A DNA stretch of 64,000 bases from Cohnella faecalis (lineage in GTDB: Bacteria; Bacillota; Bacilli; Paenibacillales; Paenibacillaceae). The position numbers and the translations under genes were made by a program. The number at the start of each line of letters is the position of its first letter. Within the stretch, counting starts at the first letter, position 1. The stretch spans positions 496,001 through 560,000 of the forward strand of contig NZ_QXJM01000040.1 of assembly GCF_003570905.1 (NCBI RefSeq), given 5' to 3'. The notes beneath the pieces are model-generated. The model did no database searches. It worked only from the letters and a program-made list of their open reading frames with translations, and was not told where the DNA came from. Shown piece after piece: positions 8,659-17,160 of the stretch.

Positions 8659-9563
8659 CTAGAAGGCCGGAACGACCGCTACGCCGTATTTGTCCTCGAT
8701 GAATTTCTTCACTTCCGGCGTCGTCAGCGCCGCGTTCAGCTTCTTGATCTCTTCGCGGTTCTCGTCGCCCTTGCGAATCGTAATGATATTCGCATACGGC
8801 GAGTTGGCGTCCTCGCGGAACAGCGCGGTTTTCGGATCGATCTTCGCTTCCAGCACCAGGTTCGTGTTGATGATGGCTCCATCCAGATCCGGCAAAGCTC
8901 GCGGCAGCGTTGCCGAGTCAGCTTCGACGAAGGTCAGCTTTTTCGGATTGTCCACGATGTCCTTCGGAGTCGCCTCGTACGTGGTCAGACCGTCCTTCAG
9001 CTTGATCAAGCCTTGCTGCTGGAGCAGGACGAGCGCCCGGTATTCGTTCGATGGGTTGTTCGGAATGCCGATCTTGGCGCCGTCCGGCAGCTCGTCCTTC
9101 GATTTGTGCTTATTGGAATAAAAACCGATCGGCTCTACGTGAACCTTCGCCCCGACGACGAAATCGTAGCCTTTTTCCCCTTTGACCGAATCGAGGTAGG
9201 GCACATGTTGAAAATAGTTTGCGTCGATCTGGCCGTCCTTGAGAGCCGGATTCAGTTGGCCTTCGTCGTCCAGGATGACGACCTCCAGATTGACGCCCTG
9301 CGCTTTCAGCGCCGGCTTGATGAATTCCAGAATTTCGGCATGCGGCACCGGAGCCGCGCCAACCTTCAATGTCACTTCCGGTGACGGCGAAGGCGACGGC
9401 GATTCCGAAGCCGGGGGCTGCTCGAAGCGCTGGGACTTGCCGCAACGGACGCTTTCGGCGAAGCCGAATCGGCTTTGTTGTTCTTGCTCGAGCCGCAGCC
9501 CGAAACAATCAAAGCAAAGACAACGAACAGGGATACAAGTGCAAATACCGACTTTTTAGACAT
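8659..9563 (-). pseudogene. metQ: metQ, methionine-binding lipoprotein, split by a frameshift
   Basis: Two reading frames together encode a complete 301-aa NlpA/MetQ lipoprotein. The first (from ATG 9563) carries a lipoprotein signal peptide with lipobox IVSGC (Cys23) and a Ser/Ala/Pro linker. The second, from about 9412 down to 8659, continues the linker (PPASESPSPSPSP) and has the whole binding domain: KVGAAPVPHAEIL, NYFQHVPYLDSVKGEKGYDF, then the TNL and ANSPYANIITIRKG regions. The switch falls at the GGGGG run 9413-9417; one additional base restores a single frame. Downstream of metI as in other MetNIQ operons. Either a sequencing error or a true lesion. Confidence 0.88.
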
Positions 9564-9620
9564 GGTTAACTCCTACCCTTCTTTTTATATATGAAACCAT
9601 GCGCTGTTGGCGCGTAAAAC

Positions 9621-10289
9621 CTATTCCGGCTTGAACCGCTTGCGTTCGATGGATTTGGCGGCGGCGTTGCCCGACCATTGGATCGTCTGCACGAGCGCCA
9701 GAATGACGAAGACGGTCGCGAACAGAATATCTTCCCGGAATCGCTGGTAGCCGAACCGGATAGCCAAGCTTCCGAGCCCTCCCGCTCCGATCGCACCCGC
9801 TACGGCTGTGAACTCCGTAATGGCGATGACGGCAATCGTCATGCTGCGGATCAGCGCAGGCAGCGCTTCCGGCAGCAGCACCCGCCAGACGATGGCGAAG
9901 GAGGAGGCGCCGACGGATTTTGCCGCTTCGATCTTGCCTCCTCCGACCTCCTTCAAGGAGTTCTCTATCATGCGCCCCAGGAAGGGCGCAGCGGCGATGG
10001 ACAGCGATACGATCGCGGCTGTCGGGCCTAGCGTCGTGCCGACGATCCATCTTGCGACAGGAAGCAGCAGCACAATCAGGATGATGTACGGCATGGACCG
10101 TACAACGTTGATGAAGAAGCCGGTCAACCGGTGAACGGCCGGAAACGGCCGAATGCTGCCCTTATCCGTGACGACCAGGGCGATGCCGAGCGCCAGCCCG
10201 AGCGTGAGCGCGAATATCGACGACCAGAACACCATGTACAGCGTTTCTCGCAGCCCTTCCCACAGCAGCTCGATCAAGTCGTCCTTCAT
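9621..10289 (-). CDS. metI: MetI, methionine ABC transporter permease
   Basis: 222 aa, five predicted membrane helices, with the permease coupling loop in the second half (EAAKSVGASSFAIVWRVLLPEALP, the EAA motif). The start is the ATG at 10289, which overlaps the metN stop by four bases (ATGA); an in-frame extension upstream lies inside metN and is rejected. MetI forms the membrane channel of the D/L-methionine importer with MetN and MetQ. Codon use matches the neighbours. Confidence 0.95.
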   Translation of the reverse strand: MKDDLIELLWEGLRETLYMVFWSSIFALTLGLALGIALVVTDKGSIRPFPAVHRLTGFFINVVRSMPYIILIVLLLPVARWIVGTTLGPTAAIVSLSIAAAPFLGRMIENSLKEVGGGKIEAAKSVGASSFAIVWRVLLPEALPALIRSMTIAVIAITEFTAVAGAIGAGGLGSLAIRFGYQRFREDILFATVFVILALVQTIQWSGNAAAKSIERKRFKPE

Positions 10290-11071
10290 ATGCCCGCCCC
10301 CGCTCCGTCCACGGCGAATCTTCGCCTGCGATAATTGTCCGTAATGTTGACGAAGCGCCGCGCCGTATCGCTCTCCGGATGAAGAAACAGCTTGTCGACG
10401 GAGCCGCTCTCCACGATCCGTCCGTTCTCCAGAACGGCCATGTGACGGCAAATATGCTGAAGAACGTCGAGCTCGTGCGTGATGAGCACAATCGTCAGTC
10501 CCAATTGACGGTTGATGTCCGCCAGAAGCTCGAGAATCGAATAAGTCGTATGCGGATCAAGGGCGGAGGTTGCCTCGTCGCTGAGGAGCACATCAGGCTC
10601 GCCTACGAGCGCCCGGGCGATGCCGACTCTCTGCTTCTGTCCGCCGCTGAGCTGCGACGGATACGCGTTCGCCTTATCCGCAAGCCCGACGAGCGCCAGC
10701 ATCTCCTCGACCCGAGGGCGAATATCCTTCTTCGCGCAACCCGCCACGGCGAGCGGGAAGGCAACGTTCTGAAATACCGTCTTGGCATCGAGCAGATTAA
10801 AATGCTGGAAGATCATGCCAATTTTGCGTCTGGCGTTCCGCAGCTCATTCTTGCCCAAATCCGTAATGACGCTGTCCCCGATGACGATGGTGCCGGAATC
10901 GGGCTCCTCCAGTCGGTTCAGGCAGCGGATCAACGTCGACTTGCCCGCGCCGCTGAAGCCGATGATGCCGAAGATGTCGCCTTTTTCTACCCGCAGATTG
11001 ATGTCGTCCAGCGCCTTTACCGTCTGGGTGGGCGTTCGATATGTTTTGTTGATGTTGTTAACGACGATCAT
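10286..11071 (-). CDS. metN: MetN, methionine ABC transporter ATPase, short form
   Basis: 261 aa. Walker A GFSGAGKST near residue 40, signature LSGGQKQRVGIARAL, and Walker B-like VLLSDEATSALD, the SDEATSALD form being typical of MetN. Full-length MetN (about 340 aa) carries a C-terminal NIL/ACT-like domain that binds methionine and shuts the transporter down; here the protein ends shortly after the ATPase domain and metI begins at its stop codon, so that sensor is absent. Operon metN-metI-metQ. I see no SAM-I (S-box) riboswitch in the leader. Confidence 0.93.
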   Translation of the reverse strand: MIVVNNINKTYRTPTQTVKALDDINLRVEKGDIFGIIGFSGAGKSTLIRCLNRLEEPDSGTIVIGDSVITDLGKNELRNARRKIGMIFQHFNLLDAKTVFQNVAFPLAVAGCAKKDIRPRVEEMLALVGLADKANAYPSQLSGGQKQRVGIARALVGEPDVLLSDEATSALDPHTTYSILELLADINRQLGLTIVLITHELDVLQHICRHMAVLENGRIVESGSVDKLFLHPESDTARRFVNITDNYRRRRFAVDGAGAGI

Positions 11072-11206
11072 GAAGCATCACTCGCTTTTCCTGTCTGATA
11101 AACAAAAAAAACAGAGTTCCTGCGCCCCATGTTCCGACGCAAAATCTCCGTTTCCAGCTACCTGGTCAACTTTAGATATATCTTATAAATCCGATTTGTT
11201 TAGTAA

Positions 11207-11235
11207 ACATTAAATCAAATTCCAGTCGTTGTCAA
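11207..11235 (-). promoter_or_regulatory. likely sigma-A promoter of metNIQ
   Basis: Minus strand: TTGACA at 11235-11230, a 17-bp spacer, and TAATGT at 11212-11207. The transcript would have an approximately 130-base leader before metN containing an imperfect hairpin and a T run (about 11102-11150), so attenuation is possible. Confidence 0.5.
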
Positions 11236-11339
11236 TAGACTCATTGCCTTAGTGAAGCTATTTACAGTAGCTTAGACTTAATATACGGATTAAAATTGGC
11301 ATTAATGAAAAAGACCGTAGCTTAAGCTTCCCCCTGAAG

Positions 11340-11419
11340 CTCTCCCCTTCCACCCGACGCAAATTGTAACTGTGGGTGCCTTATTTCTGCCGCTCCCCCA
11401 CCCTCCGACGCAAATTGTA
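11340..11419. repeat. minisatellite array B, left part
   Basis: One and a half units of the 50-51 bp repeat (GTAACTGTGGGTGCCTTATT... CCGACGCAAATT) lying immediately left of the IS element. It continues at 12640, so the IS inserted into the array. Confidence 0.9.
11417..11419. repeat. 3-bp target-site duplication, left copy
   Basis: GTA immediately left of the IS; the right copy is at 12640-12642. Array units read ATTGTAACTG, so removing the IS and one GTA restores a normal unit. Confidence 0.85.
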
Positions 11420-11492
11420 TGGATCGGCTACACTAAGTTGGACAGAAAAAAAGAGGGGGTAGTAAAATACAAGAAAGAGCCGAAGGAGCGGA

Positions 11493-11780
11493 TTGCTGTT
11501 GTCGCAGTCAAGACGAACGTTTACACCCGAGTTTAAGAACCAAATGGTGCAGTTGTACGAGAGCGGGAAGTCCAGAGCGAGCCTCGTGAAAGAGTATGAT
11601 TTGACCGCATCCGCATTGGACCGTTGGATCAGCCAAAGTCAGCGGACAGGCTCATTCGCGGCCAAAGACAATCGCACACCCGAAGAGAACGAAATGTTGG
11701 AATTGCGTAAGGAAAATCAGCGGCTGAAGATGGAGAACGATATTTTAAAGCAAGCCGCGCTGATTATGGGACGAAAGTAA
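11493..11780 (+). CDS. IS3-family transposase OrfA
   Basis: 95 aa helix-turn-helix protein (FTPEFKNQMVQLYESGKS, LTASALDRWISQ) with a C-terminal leucine-zipper-like heptad region (ENEMLELRKENQRLKMENDI). It binds the IS ends. Start is TTG at 11493, preceded at five bases by AAGGAG. Its frame ends at the TAA at 11778, just before orfB; the sequence CGAAAG at the end could allow a -1 shift to make the OrfAB fusion that is the active transposase in this family. Confidence 0.92.
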   Translation: MLLSQSRRTFTPEFKNQMVQLYESGKSRASLVKEYDLTASALDRWISQSQRTGSFAAKDNRTPEENEMLELRKENQRLKMENDILKQAALIMGRK

Positions 11781-11782
11781 AT

Positions 11783-12610
11783 GTGATTCGCAATAATGCG
11801 CACAAGTACTCGGTATCAGCAATGTGTAGCGTCCTGCAACTGCCCCGAAGCACGTATTATTACGAGCCTGTGCCTTCACCCGACCCACAAGAGCAACAAC
11901 TGGAAGAAGTAGTGATAGAGATCTTCAAGAGCAGTCGTAACAATTATGGCACGCGCAAAATCAAGGTGGAACTGGCCAGAAAGTCGCTTCAAGTCTCCCG
12001 TCGTAAGATCGGACGTGTGATGAAGAGGCACGGGTTGGTTTCCACTTACACGGTAGCGCAGTACAAGCCCCACAAAGCCGCGCCAAACGAAGCGGAGATC
12101 GGCAATGCCCTGCAGCGGGAGTTCAGTCAAGAGAAGCCCCTTGCCGTTGTCGTAAGCGACCTGACCTATGTACGGGTGGACGCCAAATGGAATTACGTCT
12201 GCTTATTTGTTGACCTCTTTAACCGTGAAATTATCGGTCACAGTTGCGGTGTAAACAAAACCGCCCAGCTCGTTTACGATGCCATAGCAAGCGTCTCCGT
12301 GCGCCTTGATCGTATCCAGATGTTCCATACAGACCGCGGCAGCGAGTTCGATAATAAACTCATTTCCGAGGCACTGGAGACCTTTGAAATTGAGCGTTCG
12401 CTGAGTAATAAAGGTTGCCCCTACGATAACGCGGTTGCCGAAGCGACGTTTAAGATTTTTAAGACGGAGTTTGTCAAACAAAGGCACTTCCATAATCTGC
12501 AACAATTACAATTGGAGCTTGACGATTACGTACACTGGTTCAATCATCACCGCATTCACGGGACTCTCGGTTATCGTACACCCGTTGAAGCTAGGCAGTG
12601 GCCCTCATAA
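11783..12610 (+). CDS. IS3-family transposase OrfB (DDE integrase core)
   Basis: 275 aa with an HTH_21 region (NYGTRKIKVELARK) and an integrase core whose acidic triad is visible in VVSDLTYVRV, MFHTDRGSEFDN and NAVAEATFKIFKTEF. Ends with the usual HWFNHHRIHGTLGYRTPVE motif. It lies in the -1 frame relative to orfA, beginning with GTG at 11783, so it is made either by frameshifting from orfA or by reinitiation. Resembles the IS150-type branch of IS3. Confidence 0.94.
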   Translation: MIRNNAHKYSVSAMCSVLQLPRSTYYYEPVPSPDPQEQQLEEVVIEIFKSSRNNYGTRKIKVELARKSLQVSRRKIGRVMKRHGLVSTYTVAQYKPHKAAPNEAEIGNALQREFSQEKPLAVVVSDLTYVRVDAKWNYVCLFVDLFNREIIGHSCGVNKTAQLVYDAIASVSVRLDRIQMFHTDRGSEFDNKLISEALETFEIERSLSNKGCPYDNAVAEATFKIFKTEFVKQRHFHNLQQLQLELDDYVHWFNHHRIHGTLGYRTPVEARQWPS

Positions 12611-12639
12611 TATCTGTCCAGTTTCGTGTTGACAATCCA

Positions 12640-13032
12640 GTAACTGTGAGTGCCTTATTTCAGCCGCTCCCGCCCCTCCGACGCGAATTGTAACTGTGAG
12701 GGCCTTATTTCAGCCGCTCCCCCGCCCTCCGACGCAAATTGTAACTGTGAGGGCCTTATTTCAGCCGCTCCCTCACCCTCCGACGCGAATTGTAACTGTG
12801 AGGGCCTTATTTCAGCCGCTCCCCCGCCATCCGACGCAAATTGTAACTGTGAGGGCCTTATTTCAACCGCTCCCCCGCCCTCCGACGCAAATTGTAACTG
12901 TGAGGGCCTTATTTCAACCGCTCCCCGCCCTCCGACGCAAATTGTAACTGTGAGTGCCTTATTTCAGCCGCTCCCCCACCCTCCGACGCGAATTGTAACT
13001 GTGAGTGCCTTATTTCAACCGCTCCCCCGATC
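12640..13032. repeat. minisatellite array B, right part (about 7.7 copies of 50-51 bp)
   Basis: Units begin GTAACTGTGAGGGCCTTATT and end TCCGACGCAAATT; starts at 12640, 12690, 12741, 12792, 12843, 12894, 12944 and 12995. Differences are few (gGgcc/gTgcc, cAgcc/cAacc, caaatt/cgaatt). It stands just upstream of the first DUF4183 gene, so its edge may touch that gene's promoter. Confidence 0.95.
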
Positions 13033-13136
13033 GCCGCTTTACTTAGATGATTCTTCGTCAGAGGACAAACAAACAAGCGACTCTCTCAATCCTCTCATAG
13101 AATACGCAGAAGGACGCGCAACGAGGAGGGAAGGAC

Positions 13137-13559
13137 ATGAGCGGTTCCGCCAAAGACGACCGGGACATCCGTATCGAAATTTTGATCAAGCCGCACATCG
13201 AGATCGGCACCGTTATTATTATGCCGTGTCCCGATCCGGTTCCCACCCCGCCGCCCTGCCGCGTCATCCCTACCGTGAGACGTTATTTCCACATTGCCGT
13301 TCGCCCTATTCATCTCGCGGCTCCCGCCATCATCCCCGCCTCCCGGTTCGCGGACGATGCGGGAAATCCTGCCGACAAGTTGCCGAACTACGGCGAATAC
13401 GGCTATTGCAACTGCTTCATCAACGGGGTGATGCAAGAAGGCGATCTCTATCACACTCATTCGCTCGGCCTCGTTATCGCGGCAACCGGACAGACGATTC
13501 CGGCCGGTACCCCGATCATTCTTGAGTTCGTCAAGCTCGATGTCGAGCATTCCTCTTAA
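13137..13559 (+). CDS. DUF4183 domain protein
   Basis: 140 aa. The C-terminal 80 residues match DUF4183 (YGYCNCFINGVMQEGDLYH ... IPAGTPIILEFVKLD). The N-terminal 60 residues are Pro/Ile-rich with no signal peptide. DUF4183 proteins are common in Paenibacillus and Bacillus, often in multiple copies; their function is not established. Start ATG 13137 follows GAGGAGGGAAGG. A second, shorter DUF4183 gene follows 83 bp downstream in the same direction, probably in one transcript. Confidence 0.8.
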   Translation: MSGSAKDDRDIRIEILIKPHIEIGTVIIMPCPDPVPTPPPCRVIPTVRRYFHIAVRPIHLAAPAIIPASRFADDAGNPADKLPNYGEYGYCNCFINGVMQEGDLYHTHSLGLVIAATGQTIPAGTPIILEFVKLDVEHSS

Positions 13560-13642
13560 AGTTAGTGCAACTCTATCAGGAAAACCGCCCTATCGTTTCG
13601 CCTCCGTCATGCATTAACTACTAGTAGATTGGAGGTGATTCA

Positions 13643-13963
13643 ATGCCGCTCTCGATCATCAATATTCACGTCAACGTCTCTGGCGACTCCACTCGTTTCT
13701 TTAATGTCTTGGCCGCGCCTCTAGCGATAACGGACGGAACAACCGTCGCCGCTACAACCTTCACGACGGATGCCGGAGCTGCAGCCACAGCGTTCCCGGT
13801 CGTCTCGAACGGGTACTACAATCTGTACATCAACGGAGTGCTGCAGGAAGGAGACGCGTACACCGTCTCGGCCACCGAGCTTACGTTCAATGGCGTTACA
13901 GGTACACTTAGCGCCGGTACGCCTCTTATTGTGGAAGCCGTCGAATTGACGACCGTCATCTGA
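13643..13963 (+). CDS. DUF4183 domain protein, compact paralogue
   Basis: 106 aa, essentially one DUF4183 unit: FFNVLAAPLAITDGTTVAAT, then YYNLYINGVLQEGDAYTVSA and LSAGTPLIVEAVEL. It is the better match to the family of the two neighbours and lacks the Pro-rich leader. TTGGAGGTGATTCA provides a strong ribosome site. Very low Lys/Arg content and many Thr/Ala/Val suggest a beta-rich, possibly surface or spore-layer protein, but that is inference. Confidence 0.85.
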   Translation: MPLSIINIHVNVSGDSTRFFNVLAAPLAITDGTTVAATTFTTDAGAAATAFPVVSNGYYNLYINGVLQEGDAYTVSATELTFNGVTGTLSAGTPLIVEAVELTTVI

Positions 13964-13987
13964 TCGGTCCTATTAAATGCAACAATA

Positions 13988-14022
13988 CAAGCCCGAAGAG
14001 CATCGAGCTCTTCGGGCTTGTT
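13988..14022. terminator. terminator of the DUF4183 pair
   Basis: Perfect 14-bp stem ACAAGCCCGAAGAG / CTCTTCGGGCTTGT with a short loop; lies between convergent transcripts. Confidence 0.88.
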
Positions 14023-14068
14023 GTCGGGCTGGAAACCATGGCAATCCGAAATTACTGTCGCCTCTGCG

Positions 14069-14285
14069 GTCTGGCAGGCCAGTTGATTAACTGTACCACA
14101 TACATCTATCCTTCCCGTAGAGCCGCGCCGATGGGAATGACCTGCAAAAAGTACCGTTATTTTTCATCATTCCGGAGCTGGGCGCTAAAAGAACCCCCAA
14201 TACATGTACCTTTTGCCGATAATGTCACTAGAGTGCCAATCTATCCTCAAAATAAAGGTATGTTTTACAGTTGAACATCAGGCCA
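14069..14285 (+). repeat. dispersed AACTGTA element, copy 1
   Basis: About 215 bp shared with 30490-30737 and 46776-47026. Landmarks in order: GTCTGGCAGG, CAGTTGATTAACTG (itself a palindrome), the dyad AACTGTA-N5-TACA, CAAAAAGTACCGTTATTTTT, ATACATGTAC, and the best-conserved end AAAATAAAGGTATGTTTTAC followed by AGTTGAAC. No open frame is conserved among copies. This copy sits between convergent gene ends. Confidence 0.9.
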
Positions 14286-14398
14286 GCTCCCGCGCTGCTG
14301 TTTGCCATACGCACACGAGCTTTTTACACAGCGCCTTGATCGGCACTGGCGGAAATAAAGCCCAAATAACGGAATGCCGCCCGGCCGGGCTGGCTCCG

Positions 14399-15181
14399 CT
14401 ATTCCTCCCGGTGTTTCAACAGCGAGGCCAGCTCCCGCTTCAGCTTCATAAAGTCCGGATGCTCCCTTACTTCCGGAGTCCGCTCGGCAGGGAGCTCGAC
14501 GCGATATTCGCGCAAAACCCTCCCCGGCCCCGCCGCCATCACGACGATTCGCTGAGAGAGGAAGATGGCTTCGTCGATGTCGTGAGTAATAAACAGGACG
14601 GTCGTCTTCTCCTTGTCCCACACCTCAAGCAGCGCTTCCTGCATTTCCAGCTTCGTCTGCGCATCGAGCGCCCCGAACGGTTCGTCCATCAGAAGCACCT
14701 TCGGCCCGTTCGCCAAAGCACGAGCGATAGCGACGCGCTGCTTCATCCCGCCGGAAAGCTGCTTTGGGAAGTGGTTCGCGAACGATTCCAGTCTCGTAAT
14801 CCTCAAATAATGGTTCGATATTTTGCGTCTATCCAGTATCGGCACTCCGCGCAGCTTCGGTCCGTATTCGATATTCTGCCTGACGGTAAGCCACGGAAAC
14901 AGCGTATACCCTTGAAAAACCATGCCGCGATCCGCGCCGGGACCGACTATCGATTCCGCGTCCACAGACAGTTCCCCTTCGCTCGCTTCCTCCAGCCCCG
15001 CCACAATGCGAAGCAGCGTCGACTTCCCGCAGCCGGAGGGCCCGAGAATCGTGACGAATTCGTTCGCGCCGATCGTCAGATCAATCTCGTCCAAGGCGCG
15101 GAATACCGATTTGCCTGTCCGATAGGTTTTGCCAACGCCCTTGATCTCAATCTCGCCCGCTTTGGCAGCCGATTCGATCAT
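14399..15181 (-). CDS. ABC transporter ATPase, SsuB/TauB/NrtD type, in the guanidine-riboswitch operon
   Basis: 260 aa. Walker A GPSGCGKST, signature LSGGMKQRVAIARAL, Walker B VLLMDEPFGALD and the switch histidine in LFITHDIDEA. The family powers uptake of nitrate, sulfonates, taurine and related small anions or cations. I start at ATG 15181, with GAGGAGG nine bases upstream, rather than at an in-frame TTG at 15190. Third gene of the operon headed by the solute-binding lipoprotein; substrate is inferred from the riboswitch, not from this protein. Confidence 0.93.
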   Translation of the reverse strand: MIESAAKAGEIEIKGVGKTYRTGKSVFRALDEIDLTIGANEFVTILGPSGCGKSTLLRIVAGLEEASEGELSVDAESIVGPGADRGMVFQGYTLFPWLTVRQNIEYGPKLRGVPILDRRKISNHYLRITRLESFANHFPKQLSGGMKQRVAIARALANGPKVLLMDEPFGALDAQTKLEMQEALLEVWDKEKTTVLFITHDIDEAIFLSQRIVVMAAGPGRVLREYRVELPAERTPEVREHPDFMKLKRELASLLKHREE

Positions 15182-15205
15182 TCGGTTCAACCTCCTCTCA
15201 ATCGA

Positions 15206-16063
15206 TTACGCCCATGGAAAGAAACGGCGGTTCAAAAATGCGAAAATGCGGTCGCTGACGAGCCCCAACAAGCCGATGACAATAATGCCGACGAATATTT
15301 GATCCGTGTTCAGAAACCTCTGCGCCTTCATGATCGCGTAGCCAAGACCGCTGTTGACGGCGACGAGCTCGGCGACGACGAGATACGTCCAGGCCCAACC
15401 GAGCATAAGCCGCAGCGTATTGAGCAGACGAGGCTGAACGGCCGGGATAACGACCGTCTGGATCGCCTGCCAGCGGCTCGCTCCGAGCGTGAACGAGGCC
15501 TGCACGAGATCTTTGCTCACAAGCCGCGTATCCGCCGCCACCATCAACGTAAGCTGGAAAAAGCACCCGATGAAAATAAGCAATATTTTCGCCCATTCCC
15601 CGATTCCTGCCCATACCATGATAAGCGGGATGAAGGCGACAGCCGGCATGTATCGGATGAATTCCATCGGAGGCTCGACGAATGCTTCGCCGTATCGGTA
15701 CGTACCGGCCAACAAGCCGATGGGGATTGCAATGACGCAAGCAAGCACGAAGCCCGCCGACACCCTGAAAATACTGATTCCGATATGATGCCAGTACGCG
15801 CTCGTACCGAGAAGGTCGAAGAACGTCGCAAGCACCCGGTCCGGCGTCGGAAGAAAAATCGGATTGACGAACTCCCCGTAGCTAAGGACAGACCAACCCG
15901 CCAGCAGCAGCAAGAACGAGAAGGCTGCCGTCATCCCGAAGCCTTTCCTGGAAATATCCTCGAAAATTTGCATCCGATGACGCCTTTTGCGGACGGCGGC
16001 TTGCCGGTAGGAGGGCGCCCCCGTCTTCGGCGGCCCCTCCTTCACTTCGGTTGCTTGAGTCAT
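15206..16063 (-). CDS. ABC transporter permease, SsuC/TauC type, in the guanidine-riboswitch operon
   Basis: 285 aa. A basic N-terminal tail of about 40 residues precedes six predicted membrane helices; the coupling motif is DLVQASFTLGASRWQAIQTV. Matches the nitrate/sulfonate/bicarbonate-family permeases. It lies six bases after the binding-protein gene and 24 bases before the ATPase gene, so all three are one transcript. Confidence 0.93.
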   Translation of the reverse strand: MTQATEVKEGPPKTGAPSYRQAAVRKRRHRMQIFEDISRKGFGMTAAFSFLLLLAGWSVLSYGEFVNPIFLPTPDRVLATFFDLLGTSAYWHHIGISIFRVSAGFVLACVIAIPIGLLAGTYRYGEAFVEPPMEFIRYMPAVAFIPLIMVWAGIGEWAKILLIFIGCFFQLTLMVAADTRLVSKDLVQASFTLGASRWQAIQTVVIPAVQPRLLNTLRLMLGWAWTYLVVAELVAVNSGLGYAIMKAQRFLNTDQIFVGIIVIGLLGLVSDRIFAFLNRRFFPWA

Positions 16064-16069
16064 TAAGTT

Positions 16070-17095
16070 TTACCCCCCGGCTGCTTTTTGCACGAACTTC
16101 GGCTCTAGGAGCGCATCGATATCGGGAATGTCGGAGATCATATCGAGCTTTTTCAAAAATTCGGCCGTTTTGTTGCCCGTATAGGAAAGCGATGTGTAGT
16201 CGTCCTTCTTCTCGAACGCGGCGACGTTGTCTTGAGCGGTAAACAGCTTGATGCTTTCAAGACCCAGCTTGAAATCCTCGGGCGACGTCTCGGCATGCTT
16301 AGCCAACAGCTCGATCGATTCCTGTTCATGCTCCTTGAAGTAATTCAGCGCATCGAACCAAGCGTCGACGATCTTCTGCACGTCTTCGGGACGGTTTTTC
16401 ACGACCGATTCCTTGAAGACAAGCAGATCGGGAATAAGACCCGGCGTTTCTTTGGAGGAGAACAGGATTTTGCCCTTGCCCTCCTTGACGGCGGTCGTCT
16501 GGAACGGCTCCCACAGAACGGAAGCGTCAGTCTTGCCGGTAATAAAAGCCGGACCCGCGTCGTTGACCGTCATGTTCGTATAGTTGATATCGTTCTCGCT
16601 CATGCCGTTCTTCTCCAGCGCGGTCAGCAGCAGCAGGTGGTCGACGGTGCCTAGCTCGGTAGCGACCGTCTTGCCCTTCAAATCCTTGATGCTGTTGAAC
16701 TCCTGCTTGCTGACGATGGCATCGCCGCCGTCGGAGTTGTCGTTGACGAGAACAGCCCTCAGCTTGATCCCTTTGGAAGCCGGAGCGAGAGTATCCGACA
16801 ACGTCTGGCTGTTCGCGTCCACCTTGCCTGTCGACAGAGCCTGGAGCGAATCGCTGTAGACCGGAAACCATTCGAGTTTGACGTCGACGTCATGCTTGTC
16901 GAAGAACCCTTTCTCTTCGACCAAATACCAGAAAAACCAGCCCGGCCACGGACTAAGCGCAATCTTGATCGGCTCGTCCGTTCCTCCGGAAGCCGCTTCA
17001 TTCTTGCCGCAGGCGGTCATGACGGCAGCAAGCAGCGCAGCGGCGACAAGCGCAGTAACGACAGTCTTGCGAACGCGGAACAATCCTGGTTTCAT
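16070..17095 (-). CDS. ABC transporter solute-binding lipoprotein, probable guanidine-linked substrate
   Basis: 341 aa. Signal peptide with lipobox AVMTAC (Cys29), then a SsuA/THI5-like NMT1 fold (IKIALSPWPGWFFWYLVEEKG, LKGKTVATELGTVDHLLL, DASVLWEPFQTTAV). Start is ATG 17095 behind AAGGAGTGGAGAG; a longer frame to 17194 runs through the riboswitch terminator and is rejected. It is the first gene after a guanidine-I riboswitch, and homologues in this context are thought to import guanidine or a guanidine-derived compound. Substrate specificity within the NMT1 family cannot be read from sequence. Confidence 0.9.
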   Translation of the reverse strand: MKPGLFRVRKTVVTALVAAALLAAVMTACGKNEAASGGTDEPIKIALSPWPGWFFWYLVEEKGFFDKHDVDVKLEWFPVYSDSLQALSTGKVDANSQTLSDTLAPASKGIKLRAVLVNDNSDGGDAIVSKQEFNSIKDLKGKTVATELGTVDHLLLLTALEKNGMSENDINYTNMTVNDAGPAFITGKTDASVLWEPFQTTAVKEGKGKILFSSKETPGLIPDLLVFKESVVKNRPEDVQKIVDAWFDALNYFKEHEQESIELLAKHAETSPEDFKLGLESIKLFTAQDNVAAFEKKDDYTSLSYTGNKTAEFLKKLDMISDIPDIDALLEPKFVQKAAGG

Positions 17096-17136
17096 CTCTC
17101 TCCACTCCTTTTTGATGGTTAAAAATAAACAGAAAA

Positions 17137-17160
17137 AGCCTGAGAGAGATCTCCCAGGCT
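17137..17160 (-). terminator. riboswitch-controlled terminator
   Basis: AGCCTGGGAGA pairs with TCTCTCAGGCT and is followed by TTTTTCTG. The left arm is also the conserved 3' end of the guanidine-I aptamer, so ligand binding should prevent this hairpin and turn the operon on. Confidence 0.88.

Larger units (their letters stand above)
11420..12639 (+). mobile_element. complete IS3-family insertion sequence, 1220 bp
   Basis: Imperfect terminal inverted repeats: left TGGATCGGCTACACTAAG, right end read on the other strand TGGATTGTCAACACGAAA, both followed by TGGACAGA; about 20 of 27 positions agree. Two genes in the IS3 orfA/orfB arrangement fill it, and a 3-bp GTA duplication flanks it. All parts look intact, so it may be active. 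Confidence 0.93.

Noticed and set aside
11072-11235. SAM-I riboswitch upstream of metN
   Set aside because: The GAGGGA and GGCAACC-type blocks of the S-box are missing.
12650-13525. 291-aa plus-strand open frame through array B
   Set aside because: It is the 17-codon repeat kept open by period, runs out of frame over the first DUF4183 gene, and has no ribosome site.
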